A program made the translations under genes and the position numbers. A stretch of DNA of 64,000 bases from Thiorhodovibrio litoralis (lineage in GTDB: Bacteria; Pseudomonadota; Gammaproteobacteria; Chromatiales; Chromatiaceae), in contig NZ_CP121473.1 in NCBI RefSeq assembly GCF_033954455.1, positions 1,598,501-1,662,500 of the forward strand, written 5' to 3'. The first letter of the stretch is position 1. The number at the start of each line of letters is the position of its first letter. Positions 10,196-21,094 of the stretch are shown here, in pieces. A model generated the notes under the pieces. It was given only the letters and a program-made list of their open reading frames with translations, was not told the DNA's origin and searched no databases.

Positions 10196-10396
10196 ATGAC
10201 GACAACTACCACTCCCAGAAAACGCACAAGCACCAAAACAACAGCCAACATCGACCCGCCCCGCTACGACCGACCTGCAAAAGACGAAAAAGTCGCAGAG
10301 CTCGCCTACCTCAAGGCCGAACAGCGAGGCTTCGAAACCGGCCACGAGATGGACGATTGGCTCCAAGCCGAGGCCGAACTGGCCAAGTTTGATTGA
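10196..10396 (+). CDS. DUF2934 domain protein
   Basis: 66 residues. After a Thr/Lys/Arg-rich lead (TTTTTPRKRTSTKTT) comes the DUF2934 core, VAELAYLKAEQRGFETGH followed by EMDDWLQAEAEL, ending at the domain end. An AGAGG stands about ten bases ahead of the ATG. DUF2934 proteins are small, soluble and of unknown function; many sit beside stress genes. It is transcribed away from the Crp/Fnr gene and shares its upstream region, including the recurrent near-palindrome. Confidence 0.85.
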   Translation: MTTTTTPRKRTSTKTTANIDPPRYDRPAKDEKVAELAYLKAEQRGFETGHEMDDWLQAEAELAKFD

Positions 10397-11064
10397 TTAC
10401 TCCCTGCCAAGCCCTCAACCGATCGCGCCCCTGTCTCGAAGCGAGGCCGTTCGGTCCCGAGTTCTCCTGGAAGCTCGACGCGCGTTAGACGGAATCGCAG
10501 TGCATTCCATGGGTGAAAACGAAGCCGCACTGGTCCATGCTCTGGACCATGACAACGGACGGCCCTTGGAACCCTGCGATACGCGGCGCAAAAACAGGCA
10601 CCTGGTCGAGCAGCCGCTTGACCGAAAGCGCCCTGAACAACGCGTTCCCCCTAACGCGGCTTCCGGGTGACTGCTGAACCGGGTGCCTGTTTCCAGGCCC
10701 TAAGCTGCTTTGCGTGAACGCACTGCCGCCATGGATCAGATCAGCTCTTGAAACTGGTGTATCAGCCGCTTCTTTGCGCGTTGACCCCAGTAACCGCTCC
10801 CGTTAACCTCCCTTCTCGGCGCCCATCCTGACGCTCATGGTCCCGGCCACCCCAGCGGCTGAATCCATGTGATTGAGGGTAAACCTTCAGGATGGACGAA
10901 AGTTCCTACCCCCACCTTTCTGCAGCCATTGGGGTTCAAGCGGACTCCAACAGAGATCTCTTGCTGCAAGCATGTGCTGCAAGTATGAACAGGGCTGCTG
11001 GCCGTCATGGCGCTCCCGTAAGGTGTCCGGTTGATTTTCAAGACCATTCAAGAGGAGGCCGGCG
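10397..11064. other. Long gap without a supported gene
   Basis: 668 bases. The frame at 10389-10670 (93 codons) has no ribosome site or recognisable domain and overlaps the end of the DUF2934 gene. A short in-frame LKLVYQPLL near 10750 faintly resembles the start of an EAL domain but cannot be extended. No RNA gene is seen. The last 20 bases hold the ribosome site (GAGGAGG) of the following kinase. Confidence 0.5.
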
Positions 11065-13422
11065 ATGCCGCGCAACCCAAACGAGGCCAAGGACCCTCGC
11101 CTCGGGCAACCAGAGCACACCGGCGGGCGGGTTTTAGCAAGCGCGTCTTGTGGCGGATTCCACCTGTATTTGCTCAACAATCTGAGCGCTCCGCTCGCTC
11201 TCTATGAGCCTGACGGCACGCTCATTTTCATCAACACGGCCGGAGCCGCTTTGCTCGGCGGCAGCCCGGACGACTATGTCGGTCGCAACCTTCGGGAGTT
11301 CGCTTCAGAGAATATTGATGCGTCTCTGCGCCGAATCCGCCAGGCCTACGACGACAACGCGGCCCAGGAATACTTCGACCACGTTTCGCTTCCTGATGGA
11401 GACATGTGGTTCCAGTCGGCCTATCAGCCTGTTGTTGACGAGCATGGCACCAAATTTGGTGTGCAAATCCTCTCCGAGGACATCACTGAGCGCAAGCAGG
11501 CCGAGAAGGAGTCGGTCAAACTCAAGAACCATCTTCAGTCCCTGTGGAATATCGCCAAGCACACCGAGGCGACACACAAAGAACTCTGCGATCTGGTGCT
11601 TGAGGAAATCCAGCGGATGACCGGGAGCCAGTTTGCCTTTTTCGGGTTCCTGAACGAAGACGAAAGCGATTTCGCCATTCATGCCTGGTCCAAGAGCGCC
11701 ATGCCCTCATGCACGGTCGAGGACAAGCCCATCCATTTTCCCATCCACCAGGCTGGGCTGTGGGCGCAAGCCGTTGTTGATCGAAAGCCAAGCATCTTCA
11801 ATGACCTGAGCCTGGAGCACCCGAGAAAGAAGGGGCTGCCTCAAGGTCATGTGCCGCTCTCGAATCTGATCTCCGTGCCCATCCTCCGCGATGGCAAGGT
11901 GATCGCGCTGTCCGCCGTCTCCAATAAGCAGGGGAAATACACCCAAGAAGATGTCGAGATGGTGCACGCCTTCACCTCGGGCGTCCTCTCGCTGCTCGAC
12001 AACAGGCGGGCCGAAGAAGCGCTCCAGACCATCGAGTGGATGCTCGACAAAAAACCAGACGCCGTGCGAACTCTGCCGACTCAGGACTATGGCGACCTTG
12101 CCGTGTTAAACAGCTGCCGTGTCATTCTCGATGGGGTGGGGGTGGACATCCTGTACAAGATTGCCAATGACTACATGGTCCTGTTGGAAACCTCCTCGGT
12201 CGTTTATGAAAAGAACGGCGACTGTGCGCTCGGACTCTTCTCATCCGGCTGGTGCAAGCGTCTGGACCAGGCCTCGCGAGACTTGTGCGACTGTCAGGAC
12301 AATACGCAAGCCATGGCCAGCGGCAAGTGGCTGTGCCATGAGTCCTGCTGGACCGATGCGTCCAAGGTGGCCATTGAGACCGGCGAGCCGACGGACATTG
12401 TCTGCCATGGCGGCATTGGGTTGTACGCCGTCCCGATCCGCGCGGGGAATGAGATTGTCGGAGCGATCAACTTCGGCTATGGCTCCCCTCCCACGGACGA
12501 GGAAGCCCTGGAGCAGCTGGCTAAAACCTACCGGGTTCCAATCGTTGAACTCAGGACCCTGGCGGCTCAATACCAACACCGGCCGCAATTCATTCTCAAT
12601 GAGGCCAAGTCGCGGCTTGCTACTTCTGCCCGACTCATCGGTGAGATCGTTGCCCGCAGCCTGGCCGAAAAGCAACTCGAACACGCCAAGGAAAGAGCCG
12701 AAGCTGCCAGCCGGGCAAAGTCCGAGTTCCTGGCCAACATGAGCCATGAGATTCGCACTCCGCTCAACGGGGTCATGGGCATGTTACAGCTGCTTGAGGA
12801 CTCGGGACTGGATGCGGAATCCTCCGAGTATGCCAATATCGCACTGGAGTCCTCGCGCAGTCTGCTGACCGTCATCAATGACATTCTCGACTTCTCCAAG
12901 GTCGAGGCCGGAAAGCTCGACCTGACTCTCGCCCCGTTTGGAATTGATTCCCTGCTCAAAGCGCTGGTTCTCACCTTCACCACACAAACGCGGAGCAAGG
13001 ATATTGCGCTTGACTACCGGATCGCTGCGGATGTGCCAAATGAAGTCGTCGGGGACATGGCCCGATTGCGCCAGGTGCTCTTTAATCTTGTCGGCAACGC
13101 GGTTAAATTCACCGATGAAGGCGGCGTTCGCATCGAGGTGCGCGTCCTCGAGAAGTCCCTTCCCCATCGCCTGCGTCTGGGGTTCACCGTCACAGACACC
13201 GGCATCGGCATCCCCGAGGAGCAAATCAACGACCTTTTTGAACCTTTCGCACAAGCGGACGGCTCGCTCACCCGAAAATTCCAAGGAACTGGCCTGGGGC
13301 TTTCTATCGTCAAGCGGCTCGTCAAACTGATGGATGGGGCCGTTGGCATTGAAAGCGCGCCGGGGCGCGGCACGGCGGTTCAGTTCGACATCCTGGTCGG
13401 GCTCGCGGATGCAGAGCTATAG
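11065..13422 (+). CDS. PAS-GAF-PocR sensor histidine kinase
   Basis: 785 residues; the ATG follows GAGGAGG by about six bases. Domains in order: PAS (about 40-150), GAF (about 160-320), a PocR sensory domain (about 350-525; recognisable by [40 protein letters not shown] and GAINFGYG), a short coiled segment, HisKA with the phospho-acceptor in [12 protein letters not shown] (His near 561), and HATPase_c with DTGIGIP and [12 protein letters not shown]. No receiver follows, so its response regulator is elsewhere. No membrane segment is seen, so it is probably cytoplasmic. PocR domains are thought to bind small ligands such as hydrocarbon derivatives; the ligand here is unknown. Confidence 0.9.
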   Translation: MPRNPNEAKDPRLGQPEHTGGRVLASASCGGFHLYLLNNLSAPLALYEPDGTLIFINTAGAALLGGSPDDYVGRNLREFASENIDASLRRIRQAYDDNAAQEYFDHVSLPDGDMWFQSAYQPVVDEHGTKFGVQILSEDITERKQAEKESVKLKNHLQSLWNIAKHTEATHKELCDLVLEEIQRMTGSQFAFFGFLNEDESDFAIHAWSKSAMPSCTVEDKPIHFPIHQAGLWAQAVVDRKPSIFNDLSLEHPRKKGLPQGHVPLSNLISVPILRDGKVIALSAVSNKQGKYTQEDVEMVHAFTSGVLSLLDNRRAEEALQTIEWMLDKKPDAVRTLPTQDYGDLAVLNSCRVILDGVGVDILYKIANDYMVLLETSSVVYEKNGDCALGLFSSGWCKRLDQASRDLCDCQDNTQAMASGKWLCHESCWTDASKVAIETGEPTDIVCHGGIGLYAVPIRAGNEIVGAINFGYGSPPTDEEALEQLAKTYRVPIVELRTLAAQYQHRPQFILNEAKSRLATSARLIGEIVARSLAEKQLEHAKERAEAASRAKSEFLANMSHEIRTPLNGVMGMLQLLEDSGLDAESSEYANIALESSRSLLTVINDILDFSKVEAGKLDLTLAPFGIDSLLKALVLTFTTQTRSKDIALDYRIAADVPNEVVGDMARLRQVLFNLVGNAVKFTDEGGVRIEVRVLEKSLPHRLRLGFTVTDTGIGIPEEQINDLFEPFAQADGSLTRKFQGTGLGLSIVKRLVKLMDGAVGIESAPGRGTAVQFDILVGLADAEL

Positions 13423-13496
13423 AACATAGACCAGACGCGCATCAATGCCGCCCTGCGCGAGACCATCGAGCACCAGGGATAGTCGCCTCATCACGC

Positions 13497-13811
13497 TCAG
13501 ACATCCCACATGACATTTTCCTGCTGCGCCGCAGCAGCCGTGAGCAGTTCGATCAGCGGTAGTGCCCGATGGGCCAGACTGACATGCGGGCCTTCGTCCC
13601 CATCCTTCGCCTGCCCGCTGGCGGGGTCCAGGGGCTGATCGGGTCGCGCCTCGACGGCGGCCTTGAGGTGGGCGAGTGCGGCGGGCACATCCTCAGCAAC
13701 CAGGGCGCCGGGCACTTTGCCGCTATGCCCCATCAGCTTGATGAGTGTCACGGCGATATCGCCGAACATGGTGATGCTGGCATAGGCTTTGGTTTCAAAT
13801 TTAATCAGCAT
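13497..13811 (-). CDS. DUF1840 domain protein
   Basis: 104 residues, MLIKFETKAYASITMFGDIA at the N terminus followed by LMGHSGKVPGALVAEDVPAALAHLK, the diagnostic DUF1840 block (residues 1-60). The C-terminal 40 residues are a helical variable tail. Small cytoplasmic protein of unknown function, common in beta- and gammaproteobacteria. It lies alone between the PocR kinase (opposite strand) and an EAL relic. Confidence 0.85.
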   Translation of the reverse strand: MLIKFETKAYASITMFGDIAVTLIKLMGHSGKVPGALVAEDVPAALAHLKAAVEARPDQPLDPASGQAKDGDEGPHVSLAHRALPLIELLTAAAAQQENVMWDV

Positions 13812-13841
13812 GGTCTTCTCCCTTCTGTTTTGATGCGTGGA

Positions 13842-14055
13842 TTATTGTGTCAGCTCGGCTGTCTTTTCCTCCAGCGCGACGCTCTCGACAATCTCCCGGT
13901 CCTCGGCATCGCCGAGCATATCCTGCACGAAGCTCTGATTGATCTTCAGCACGTCGATTTGCAAACGGCGGAAGTAAGCGAGCGACGCATAGCGCGAGCC
14001 AAAGTCATCCAAGGCGAAGCGCACCCCGAGTGCGCGACAGGCGGTGCGGCAAGGT
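13842..14055 (-). pseudogene. EAL-domain fragment (phosphodiesterase relic)
   Basis: Minus-strand translation gives CRALGVRFALDDFGSRYASL followed by AYFRRLQIDVLKINQSFVQD and MLGDAEDREIVESV, the core of an EAL domain including the DDFG motif. Similarity begins at about 14055 and stops after ESV near 13860; both the EAL signature upstream and the C-terminal third are absent. About 65 residues cannot fold as an EAL barrel (about 240), so this is a relic of a c-di-GMP phosphodiesterase. Confidence 0.75.
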
Positions 14056-14284
14056 GATCGCGTGCGACCGAGGCAGCGTTGTCATCCTTCGAAGCGATTG
14101 ATCATCTGTGTCATCCAAATCGAGCCGGCAGGTTACCCGGCAGGTCATTAGGGTTTCGTCGAGCCACTCGCCATCCAGGTGCGGTAATCTATGCGACCGC
14201 CGGCTTATTGTTGCTGAGACAGCGCCGCGCGGATCAAGTGCAGCTTCAACCCTGGCAACGGCATCGCCTACAGGTCGATTGATT

Positions 14285-14692
14285 ATGCGCCAATATCTCC
14301 GTCATCCATCGGATATCCCCATTGTCTACCGCCTTGGGGACTTAGTGGCCGATCGCAACGACTATCTCCGCAATATTGGTCACGGCGGCCTCTGCTTTCG
14401 TTCGCACAGCGCCGTTCCGATTGGCGCCAATATCCATATCGAAATCCCAATTGTGCAGCCGGAATTCAAAGCCGATGGCATCGTTGCCTGGTGTCGCACA
14501 CAGGGAAACGAGCACGAAGTTGGAGTGCGTTTCAATGGTGTCGAGGCGGAATACAGTGTGCGCATGGTTGAGCAACTGTGCCATATTGAACACTATGTCC
14601 GCCGCATCCGCGAAACCGAAGGACGCGAGCTCACCAGTGAAGAGGCGGCTGTCGAGTGGATCGAAAAATATGCGGCAGGCTTTCCAGGGTAA
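14285..14692 (+). CDS. PilZ domain protein
   Basis: 135 residues starting MRQYLRHPSD; the longer frame back to 14108 is low-complexity and was not used. The PilZ c-di-GMP signature is present: RQYLR (RxxxR, residues 2-6) and NIGHGGL (residues 30-36; Gly replaces the usual Ser of the D/NxSxxG motif), then GIVAWCR and VGVRF strands to about 105 and a helical tail. By family it is a c-di-GMP effector. It sits next to the EAL relic, so the locus may once have been a c-di-GMP module. Confidence 0.85.
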   Translation: MRQYLRHPSDIPIVYRLGDLVADRNDYLRNIGHGGLCFRSHSAVPIGANIHIEIPIVQPEFKADGIVAWCRTQGNEHEVGVRFNGVEAEYSVRMVEQLCHIEHYVRRIRETEGRELTSEEAAVEWIEKYAAGFPG

Positions 14693-14913
14693 CTCCAGAG
14701 GATCAGGTAGAAAGCATAATGATCGCCATGCGGGCTCTATGTTCGCTGGCGCGCAGAGCGATTGAAATAGTAAAGCTCCCGATCAGCGCATGGAGGTTTC
14801 CCTGATGCCCGCAGGCAAGGGCAGGCAAGGGCTTTGTGGGGTAACCTATAGACGGCGCCCCTTGACCGGCAGGACGACCCAGCCGCCATCACCCGGAAAG
14901 AGACCGTATCGCC

Positions 14914-16707
14914 ATGAAATTTCCCTACGGCACGGCGGACTTTCACAAAATCATCACCGACGGCTATTACTACGCAGATCGTACCGCGCACATTCGCACG
15001 CTGGAAAACGCCGGCGAGCAGCTTCTGTTGTTGCGCCCGCGCCGCTTCGGCAAAACCGCCTGGCTGACCACGCTGGAGAACTATTACGATCTGGCCCGTG
15101 CCGGGGAATTCGACGCCCTGTTCGCTTCGCTTGCCATTGGTCGCGACCCCACCGCGCGGCGCAATCAATACTTCGTGCTGCGCTGGGATTTCTCCATGGT
15201 CGATGCCAGCGGCAGTCTGGCGGAGATTCGCCAAGCCTTGCACGATCACCTCAATAGTCGGGCGCGCGCGTTTTTTGCTCGCTATCGCGACCATCTGGGC
15301 CGGTGGTCGCTGAGTCTGCAACCAGAGAACGGGCTGGTGGCCTTGGAATCCGCCGTCAGTGCCGCCCGTGCCCAAGGGCATGATCTGTATCTCTTGATCG
15401 ACGAATACGACAACTTCGCCAACGAACTGATGCAGGGGCGGCACGCGGATTATGAGGCCTTGGTCTCCGGAGAAGGTCTGCTGAAAACCCTGTTCAAGGC
15501 CGTCAAGTCCTTAGCCTCTGGTCAAGGCATCGACCGGGTGTTCATCACCGGGGTCTCGCCAGTGGTGCTGGCGGATATTTCCAGCGGCTACAATGTCTCG
15601 AAAGACATCAGTCTCGATGCCCGCTTTGTCGATCTGTGCGGATTCACGGAATCCGAAATCACCGCCGTGCTGGATCAACTCGCTGCCGAGCAGCAGCGCG
15701 CCCCAGAGTGGTCGCCACGCATGCTGGCAACCATGCGCACCTGGTACAACGGCTATCGCTTTGGCTACGAACCCGGCCCCGGTCTCTACAACCCGACCCT
15801 GGCGTTGTATTTCTTCGATGCGCTGGCCTCTGCCGGGCAGCCGCCCCGGGAGATGCTCGACAACAACCTAGCGATGGATCGTAACCGCATCGACTTCGTC
15901 GCCCGTCAGCCGCATGGGCAGGAGTTGATCGGCGCCGCGCTTGATCCCGAGCATCCGCCGGTGATCGCCAGTCTGGCGCACCGCTTTGGGGTCGAGGATC
16001 TGCGCTGCGCGCCCAGGGACGCGCCCTTTCTTGGCTCGCTGCTGTATTTTCTTGGCGCGCTCACCCTCAAGGATCAGGACGCCATGGGGCGACTGGTGCT
16101 GGATGTACCCAATCTGGTCATCCGCAAGCTGTATGTCGAAAAGTTCCGCGATCAGCTGTTCCCCGAGTATCTCGAGCGCGAAAGCCTGCGCGCCGCCGCC
16201 GAAAGTTTCTACACCAACGGCGACCTTGGCCCGCTCGTCGAGGTGCTGGAAACCAACCATCTGCGGGTGTTCGATAATCGCGACTATCGCTGGTCGAACG
16301 AGCTGACCGTCAAGACTGTGTTTCTGGTAGCCTTGTTCGCCGACATCTTCTACGTCATGGACTCGGAAACCGCCATTGCGCGCGGCCATGCCGATCTGTC
16401 ACTGATGGTGCGCGAGGAGATGCGCCGCTTCGCGCTGCTCGATCATCTGTTGGAGTTCAAGTACCTGAGTCTTCAGGATCTCGGGGAAAGCGCAGAGCGC
16501 CTGCGGCAGCTATCGCGCGAAGAACTCAGCGCACGGCCCCAGGTCGCCGCCCTGCTCGACGAGGCCGAAGCCCAGCTTGTCCGCCACCGCCAGGGACTCG
16601 AACAGGCCTACGGCGGGCGGCTGCGCCTGCACACCCATGCCGTGGTGGCACTGGGATTCGAGCGGCTGCTTTGGCGCAGCACTCCGCCATCCGCGCTCAG
16701 CCAGTAG
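14914..16707 (+). CDS. AAA-ATPase-like / PD-(D/E)XK nuclease (DUF1703) protein
   Basis: 597 residues. The N-terminal AAA-ATPase_like domain starts MKFPYGTADF, with Walker A RPRRFGKT at 41-48 and Walker B LYLLIDEYDNF near 160. The C-terminal DUF1703/PDDEXK_9 part (about 460-560) carries GHADLSLMV and LLEFKY, the D...ExK arrangement of a PD-(D/E)XK nuclease. This family is often multicopy in Chromatiaceae and Bacteroidetes and is suspected to be mobile or defence-linked; no function is proven. It is monocistronic here. Upstream 14693-14913 shows nothing recognisable. Confidence 0.88.
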   Translation: MKFPYGTADFHKIITDGYYYADRTAHIRTLENAGEQLLLLRPRRFGKTAWLTTLENYYDLARAGEFDALFASLAIGRDPTARRNQYFVLRWDFSMVDASGSLAEIRQALHDHLNSRARAFFARYRDHLGRWSLSLQPENGLVALESAVSAARAQGHDLYLLIDEYDNFANELMQGRHADYEALVSGEGLLKTLFKAVKSLASGQGIDRVFITGVSPVVLADISSGYNVSKDISLDARFVDLCGFTESEITAVLDQLAAEQQRAPEWSPRMLATMRTWYNGYRFGYEPGPGLYNPTLALYFFDALASAGQPPREMLDNNLAMDRNRIDFVARQPHGQELIGAALDPEHPPVIASLAHRFGVEDLRCAPRDAPFLGSLLYFLGALTLKDQDAMGRLVLDVPNLVIRKLYVEKFRDQLFPEYLERESLRAAAESFYTNGDLGPLVEVLETNHLRVFDNRDYRWSNELTVKTVFLVALFADIFYVMDSETAIARGHADLSLMVREEMRRFALLDHLLEFKYLSLQDLGESAERLRQLSREELSARPQVAALLDEAEAQLVRHRQGLEQAYGGRLRLHTHAVVALGFERLLWRSTPPSALSQ

Positions 16708-16965
16708 GGGTTGACTCGGTAACGGACTCAGCATCGCACGGTCTGCGCTTGGCTGGCAGAACGGCCCAGGGAGGTTCTCATCAAGCGCCGACAGAACTTG
16801 TTTGCTGGCACATACGAAAACCGTGAATTGCTTGTAAAGCTTCAGGTTATAAAGCAAGTACCTGCTGGGCGGCGCCGTAGTTGGGTCTTGCGCGGTCATC
16901 CGTCCGCGTGCCGCACCAGTCGCTGGCCCACCAACGGTTGCAACCGGGCCTCATCGCGCCGCCAG

Positions 16966-17994
16966 TCATGAGCTTTGCGCTGACCGCCGTGGTTCGGAGA
17001 GCGCCTCGAAGCCGGCGATCACATCGAAGAGCTCCTCGTCGATGCCGCTCTGGCGCAGGCGGTGGAAGCTGGCGTTGAGTGTGTCGAGCAGCTCGTCGAT
17101 ATTCTTGTCAGCGCGTTGCATGGCGGCGAGGCGGCTGGCGTTTTCGCTGGCCAGGGATTCGGCGCAGGCGCGAAAGATGGAGACAAAGAGGTATTCGCGG
17201 ATGAGCGCTCGCAGGGTGCCGGTATTGCTGTCACTATCGCCCCCGATCACCTCGGGCAGATTGTTCGTCGGCCAGGGGGCATCGGCAAGCGCGTGCCGCC
17301 AGGGCGCGTCCAGAGGCAGCAGGCGCTGGTCGACGGGCGCGTAGACGGCGCCGGAGCTGGGTCTGTTGTAGAACAGGTAAAGTGCGCCGAATTCGCCCTG
17401 ACGCTGGTGCGCCTCGATTTCGACCAGAATCTCCCCGACCAGCGTGGTGATGGCCTCGACCGAGCTGGGCACGGCGAACTGGCCGACCACTGCCAGACCG
17501 GCGTCCGCCAAGCGGGCCTGCACGCGCTCGCCGACCGCCCAAACCTGGGGTTGGCTCGGTGATTGATCCTTCTTTGCGTCAGGCCGTGCATCAAACGTTG
17601 CGTCAGGTTGTGCCTTTGCTTGTGCGTCTGGCGATGCGTCAAGCTGCACGTCAGGCTGCAAGACCGTCAGTCCGGCCAGCTTCTGCACGGCATGGTCGGC
17701 CACCTGATCATTGAACTGGCCCACCAGCCCCTGATCGGAGCCAAAGATGACCGCGCCAATCGGGCCTGAAGCGGTTTGCCCGGATGGGTCCGTCGGCCCG
17801 CCTGCCTTGCCGATGCCTCGGAAGCAGACACCCAGACCCAGCTCGACGGTGCGCGCGTAATCGACCAGGGCATCCACCGATTGTTCGTACTGATGGATGC
17901 TGGATGCGGCTAGCGACTTCATGGTGCGCACAACGGATTGGAGGTCTCCGGCACTGTTGATCTGGCGGCGCAGGCTGGCGGTGGTGTCACTCAC
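16966..17994 (-). CDS. atpG: N-ATPase gamma subunit
   Basis: 342 residues. N- and C-terminal coiled-coil helices of the F1 gamma subunit are clear (LRRQINSAGDLQSVVRTMKS at the start; SRLAAMQRADKNIDELLDTL and a closing RQSGIDEELFDVIAGFEAL). The middle contains VIFGSDQGLVGQFN and then a Pro/Asp/Ala/Gln-rich insertion (about residues 105-145) not found in ordinary gamma subunits. Start is GTG at 17994, overlapping the DUF2254 stop as GTGA, so translation is probably coupled. Last gene of the operon, as expected for the N-ATPase order D-C-Q-R-B-E-F-A-G. Confidence 0.92.
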   Translation of the reverse strand: MSDTTASLRRQINSAGDLQSVVRTMKSLAASSIHQYEQSVDALVDYARTVELGLGVCFRGIGKAGGPTDPSGQTASGPIGAVIFGSDQGLVGQFNDQVADHAVQKLAGLTVLQPDVQLDASPDAQAKAQPDATFDARPDAKKDQSPSQPQVWAVGERVQARLADAGLAVVGQFAVPSSVEAITTLVGEILVEIEAHQRQGEFGALYLFYNRPSSGAVYAPVDQRLLPLDAPWRHALADAPWPTNNLPEVIGGDSDSNTGTLRALIREYLFVSIFRACAESLASENASRLAAMQRADKNIDELLDTLNASFHRLRQSGIDEELFDVIAGFEALSEPRRSAQSS

Positions 17995-19439
17995 GAGGCG
18001 CTCCGTCGCCGGTCGAGCTCTGCGCGCGCCTGCGTTAGCCGACGTGCCAGATGGGTCCGATCGTGCGGCGCGACAATGTTGCGCTCGGCGGCCTCGGCGA
18101 TCTCCTCCACCTTTTCTCGCAGCAGCCAGCGCCGGTCCCGGCTGGCGGTCAGATCGGCGATGGTTTCCAGTGCGCCGAGCAGCCGCAGCAGGATGGCGAC
18201 ATTGGTTTCGGCATCCTGACGGATCTGATCAAAGGCCTCGCTCAGCAGGCTCTCGAAGCTCGGGCCGCAGGCGATGACGCGCACGACGCCCTGATCCAGC
18301 CCGTGCCCGGTGCCAATCCGGCGCGCCGCCAGCCGGGTCATAATCGCCGCCAGGTAGTCGACGCACATCACCGCCGTGGTGGTGTCATTGATGCCGGGTG
18401 ACAGCGCCTTCAGGGCGATGTCGACGATCTGGCGGATGCCGAAGGCGACATCCTGCTCCACCGTGCGCTGGCGGCTGATCACGAAAGCCGCGTTCAGCTT
18501 GTCCGTCGTTGTCTCGTTCAAATCAGCCGGGTCGAGCAGCGAGACTAGCGGTGTGTCCTCGACGACGAAGTCACCGACGCCATGCTCCATGCGTAGGATG
18601 CTGTCCAGGCTGCGGGCGACATCCAGCAGCGCGTCCGGGTTGACGCGCTCGATGTAGCCGGTTTTGCGCGCCGGGACGGGAGACCAGGGCTGTCTGGCGA
18701 GCCTGTCCGTCAGGTCGTCATCCAGTGCTTGATCGCCGTCTTCGTCCTTGCCTCCGTTGCAGCCCCCTTCACCGTCTTCGTGATTGCCTTTTTTCTGATT
18801 GCCATTTTCCTTGTTCTCGCCCACGCGTCCATCGTCATCCTCGCCGTCCTGATCGCGCTCTTCTGGCGACGGCGGAAACAGCTTATCCACGGCCGCCAAA
18901 GTCTCTAGTGCGGCCTTGGCGACGATGCTCGATGCCTGGATCGAGGTCGCGATATGGTGGATAAAGTGAATCAGCACCCCGAGGCCGACGAAGGCGAGCA
19001 GCAGGCCAGTCAAGACCGCGAGCGAAGGGACGAACTCGCTCGCCCCACCTTCGCGAATCGTCCGCAGGACCACCAGGCAGTAGGCGAAAATGCCGAGAAA
19101 GACGCCAAGCACCCACTGATTGACGCGGTCGCGCATGAAGTTGCGAATCACACGCGAGCTGTACTGGCTTGATGTGAGCGACAGGGCCACCAGGGTGATC
19201 GAGAACACCAGTCCCGCCACGGTGATCATGGAGCTGGCCACGGTCGTCAGCAGCCCGCGCGCACCCGCCGCGCCGGTGCCAAAGATCAGCGGCCAGCGCG
19301 CCGCCAGATGCAGATCGATGCTGGTGTCCAGGGTGATGAGGACAATGGCCAGCACCACCGCATCCACGACCATCAGGGCGGGGACGAACCAGAAGCTCGA
19401 GCGCATCGATTGCCAAGCATGCTGGAGTTTGGTGATCAT
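17991..19439 (-). CDS. DUF2254 membrane protein inside the N-ATPase operon
   Basis: 482 residues. Four hydrophobic segments (about 15-37, 55-85, 105-128, 137-165) with the DUF2254 marks [15 protein letters not shown] and [13 protein letters not shown], then an Asp/Glu/Asn/Lys-rich linker (about 190-255) and a soluble C-terminal part with [23 protein letters not shown], also typical of DUF2254. It starts in an ATGA overlap with atpA and ends in a GTGA overlap with atpG, so it is fully embedded in the operon. Function unknown; the placement suggests a role linked to the ATPase or to ion handling, which is inference. Confidence 0.88.
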   Translation of the reverse strand: MITKLQHAWQSMRSSFWFVPALMVVDAVVLAIVLITLDTSIDLHLAARWPLIFGTGAAGARGLLTTVASSMITVAGLVFSITLVALSLTSSQYSSRVIRNFMRDRVNQWVLGVFLGIFAYCLVVLRTIREGGASEFVPSLAVLTGLLLAFVGLGVLIHFIHHIATSIQASSIVAKAALETLAAVDKLFPPSPEERDQDGEDDDGRVGENKENGNQKKGNHEDGEGGCNGGKDEDGDQALDDDLTDRLARQPWSPVPARKTGYIERVNPDALLDVARSLDSILRMEHGVGDFVVEDTPLVSLLDPADLNETTTDKLNAAFVISRQRTVEQDVAFGIRQIVDIALKALSPGINDTTTAVMCVDYLAAIMTRLAARRIGTGHGLDQGVVRVIACGPSFESLLSEAFDQIRQDAETNVAILLRLLGALETIADLTASRDRRWLLREKVEEIAEAAERNIVAPHDRTHLARRLTQARAELDRRRSAS

Positions 19440-21094
19440 GCTTGGCGCTTCTCTGCTGATGGGGCTGGTTTAGGCGATCCGCCGAGTTTGGGCTCCACGT
19501 CAGGCTCCGAGTTCGGCTGCGATTCGGGCTGGCGCTCGGGCACGGATTGGGACTGGGATTGGGACTCGGGCTGGAATCCGGCAAGCGCCTCGCGCCCGAT
19601 CTCCACGATGATCTGACGATCCTCATCGCTCAGGGAATCGCCGCTCACCAAGCGTTCAATCAGATCCTCCGGGATCATCGCCGCCGCGTCTTGCACCGCA
19701 CGCTCGGCATCGGGCATTTGCTCAAGCGGCACGGTGTCAAAAAGTCCGGCGGTCAGAGCCAGCAGAATGGTGATCTGCGCGGGCATGGACACCGGCGCAA
19801 ATTCCGGCTGCTTGAGACAGGCGCGGATGCGTCGCCCATGCGCGATGCGTTCTTGGGTGTCTTCATCCACGCGGGCGCCGAAGCGGGCAAAGGTTTCAAG
19901 CTCCTCGAATTGCGCATAGGCCAGTTTCAGATCGCCCGCCACCGCGCGGTAGGGTGCCCGCTGCGCCTTGCCGCCAACGCGCGAGACGGACTGGCCGACA
20001 TCGACCGCAGGCAATACGCCTAATTCAAACAGCGACGGCGAGAGGTAGATCTGTCCGTCGGTGATGGAGATCAGATTGGTCGGGATGTAGGCCGAGAGGT
20101 TCTGCGCCTCGGTCTCGATGATGGGCAGCGCGGTGAGCGAGCCGCCGCCAAGGTCTTCGCGCAGGTGGGTGGCACGCTCTAGCAGGCGCGAGTGGATGTA
20201 GAAGATATCGCCGGGGAAGGCCTCGCGACCGGGCGGGCGGCGCAGCAGCAGCGACAGCTCGCGATAGGCGCGGGCATGGTGGGTGAGGTCGTCATAGACG
20301 ATCAGCACATCGCGGCCCTGCTCCATGAAATGCTCGGCGATGCTGGTCGCGGCATAGGGGGCGATGTAAGTCAGCCCCGGCGAGTCGTTGCCCTCGGTTA
20401 CGACCACCAGGGTGTAGTCCAGCGCGCCCTGTTCCCGGAAAGTCGCCAGCGTCTTGGCAATCGCAGACGCCCGCTGACCAATGGCGCAATAGACGCACAG
20501 CACATCCTGGCCGCGCTGGTTGAGAATGGTATCGATCGCAATGGCCGTCTTGCCCGTCTGGCGATCACCCAGGATCAGCTCGCGCTGGCCGCGCCCGATG
20601 GGGATGAGCGCGTCGATGACCTTCAGCCCCGTCTGCAAGGGCACAGTGACGGGCGCGCGGTCCATGATGGGAGTGGCGGGACGCTCAATCGGCAGGCGTT
20701 GGCTGGCGTTGAGAGACCCCAAGCCATCAAGCGGTCGGCCGAGCGGGTCGATGACGCGCCCCAGCAGACCCTCGCCGACCGCCACGTCCATGACCCGACC
20801 GGTGCGCTCCACCGCATCGCCAGCGTGCAGTTGCCAGTAGTCGCCGAGTAGGACCACGCCGATCTCGTCCGGGTCCAGGTTGAAGGCGATACCGAACACA
20901 TCGCCGGGAAAGGCGAGCAGCTCCTCGAAGCCGATGCCCGGCAGGCCGGAGACCTTGGCGATGCCCGTGGAGACGCTGGCGACGGTGCCGATTTCGTGAG
21001 GGGCGAGTTGCGGCGTGAAGGCGTCTCTCGCCCGGGCGATGGCGCTGAAGCTTTGATCGAAGACCGATTGTAGAGGCTCGGGTGCGGCGCTCAT
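19436..21094 (-). CDS. atpA: N-ATPase alpha subunit
   Basis: 552 residues from [10 protein letters not shown]; this ATG overlaps the atpF stop as ATGA, so the longer upstream frame was rejected. Walker A GDRQTGKT at 176-183, the alpha-type [10 protein letters not shown] signature, and a full F1 alpha fold. The final 45 residues are an unusual low-complexity tail rich in Gln, Ser, Pro and Glu ([20 protein letters not shown]). By homology it is the non-catalytic nucleotide-binding subunit of the alpha3-beta3 head. N-ATPases are an accessory rotary ATPase type, usually coexisting with a housekeeping F-ATPase elsewhere in the genome. Confidence 0.93.
   Translation of the reverse strand: MSAAPEPLQSVFDQSFSAIARARDAFTPQLAPHEIGTVASVSTGIAKVSGLPGIGFEELLAFPGDVFGIAFNLDPDEIGVVLLGDYWQLHAGDAVERTGRVMDVAVGEGLLGRVIDPLGRPLDGLGSLNASQRLPIERPATPIMDRAPVTVPLQTGLKVIDALIPIGRGQRELILGDRQTGKTAIAIDTILNQRGQDVLCVYCAIGQRASAIAKTLATFREQGALDYTLVVVTEGNDSPGLTYIAPYAATSIAEHFMEQGRDVLIVYDDLTHHARAYRELSLLLRRPPGREAFPGDIFYIHSRLLERATHLREDLGGGSLTALPIIETEAQNLSAYIPTNLISITDGQIYLSPSLFELGVLPAVDVGQSVSRVGGKAQRAPYRAVAGDLKLAYAQFEELETFARFGARVDEDTQERIAHGRRIRACLKQPEFAPVSMPAQITILLALTAGLFDTVPLEQMPDAERAVQDAAAMIPEDLIERLVSGDSLSDEDRQIIVEIGREALAGFQPESQSQSQSVPERQPESQPNSEPDVEPKLGGSPKPAPSAEKRQA

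Noticed and set aside
10389-10670. 93-codon frame after DUF2934
   Set aside because: Overlaps the previous gene, has no ribosome site and no recognisable motif.
10735-10800. Possible EAL-domain start (LKLVYQPLL)
   Set aside because: Only nine residues resemble an EAL start; no extension in any frame.
16790-16870. Imperfect inverted repeat (TTGCTT ... AAGCAA) downstream of atpG
   Set aside because: Stem too short and interrupted to call a terminator.
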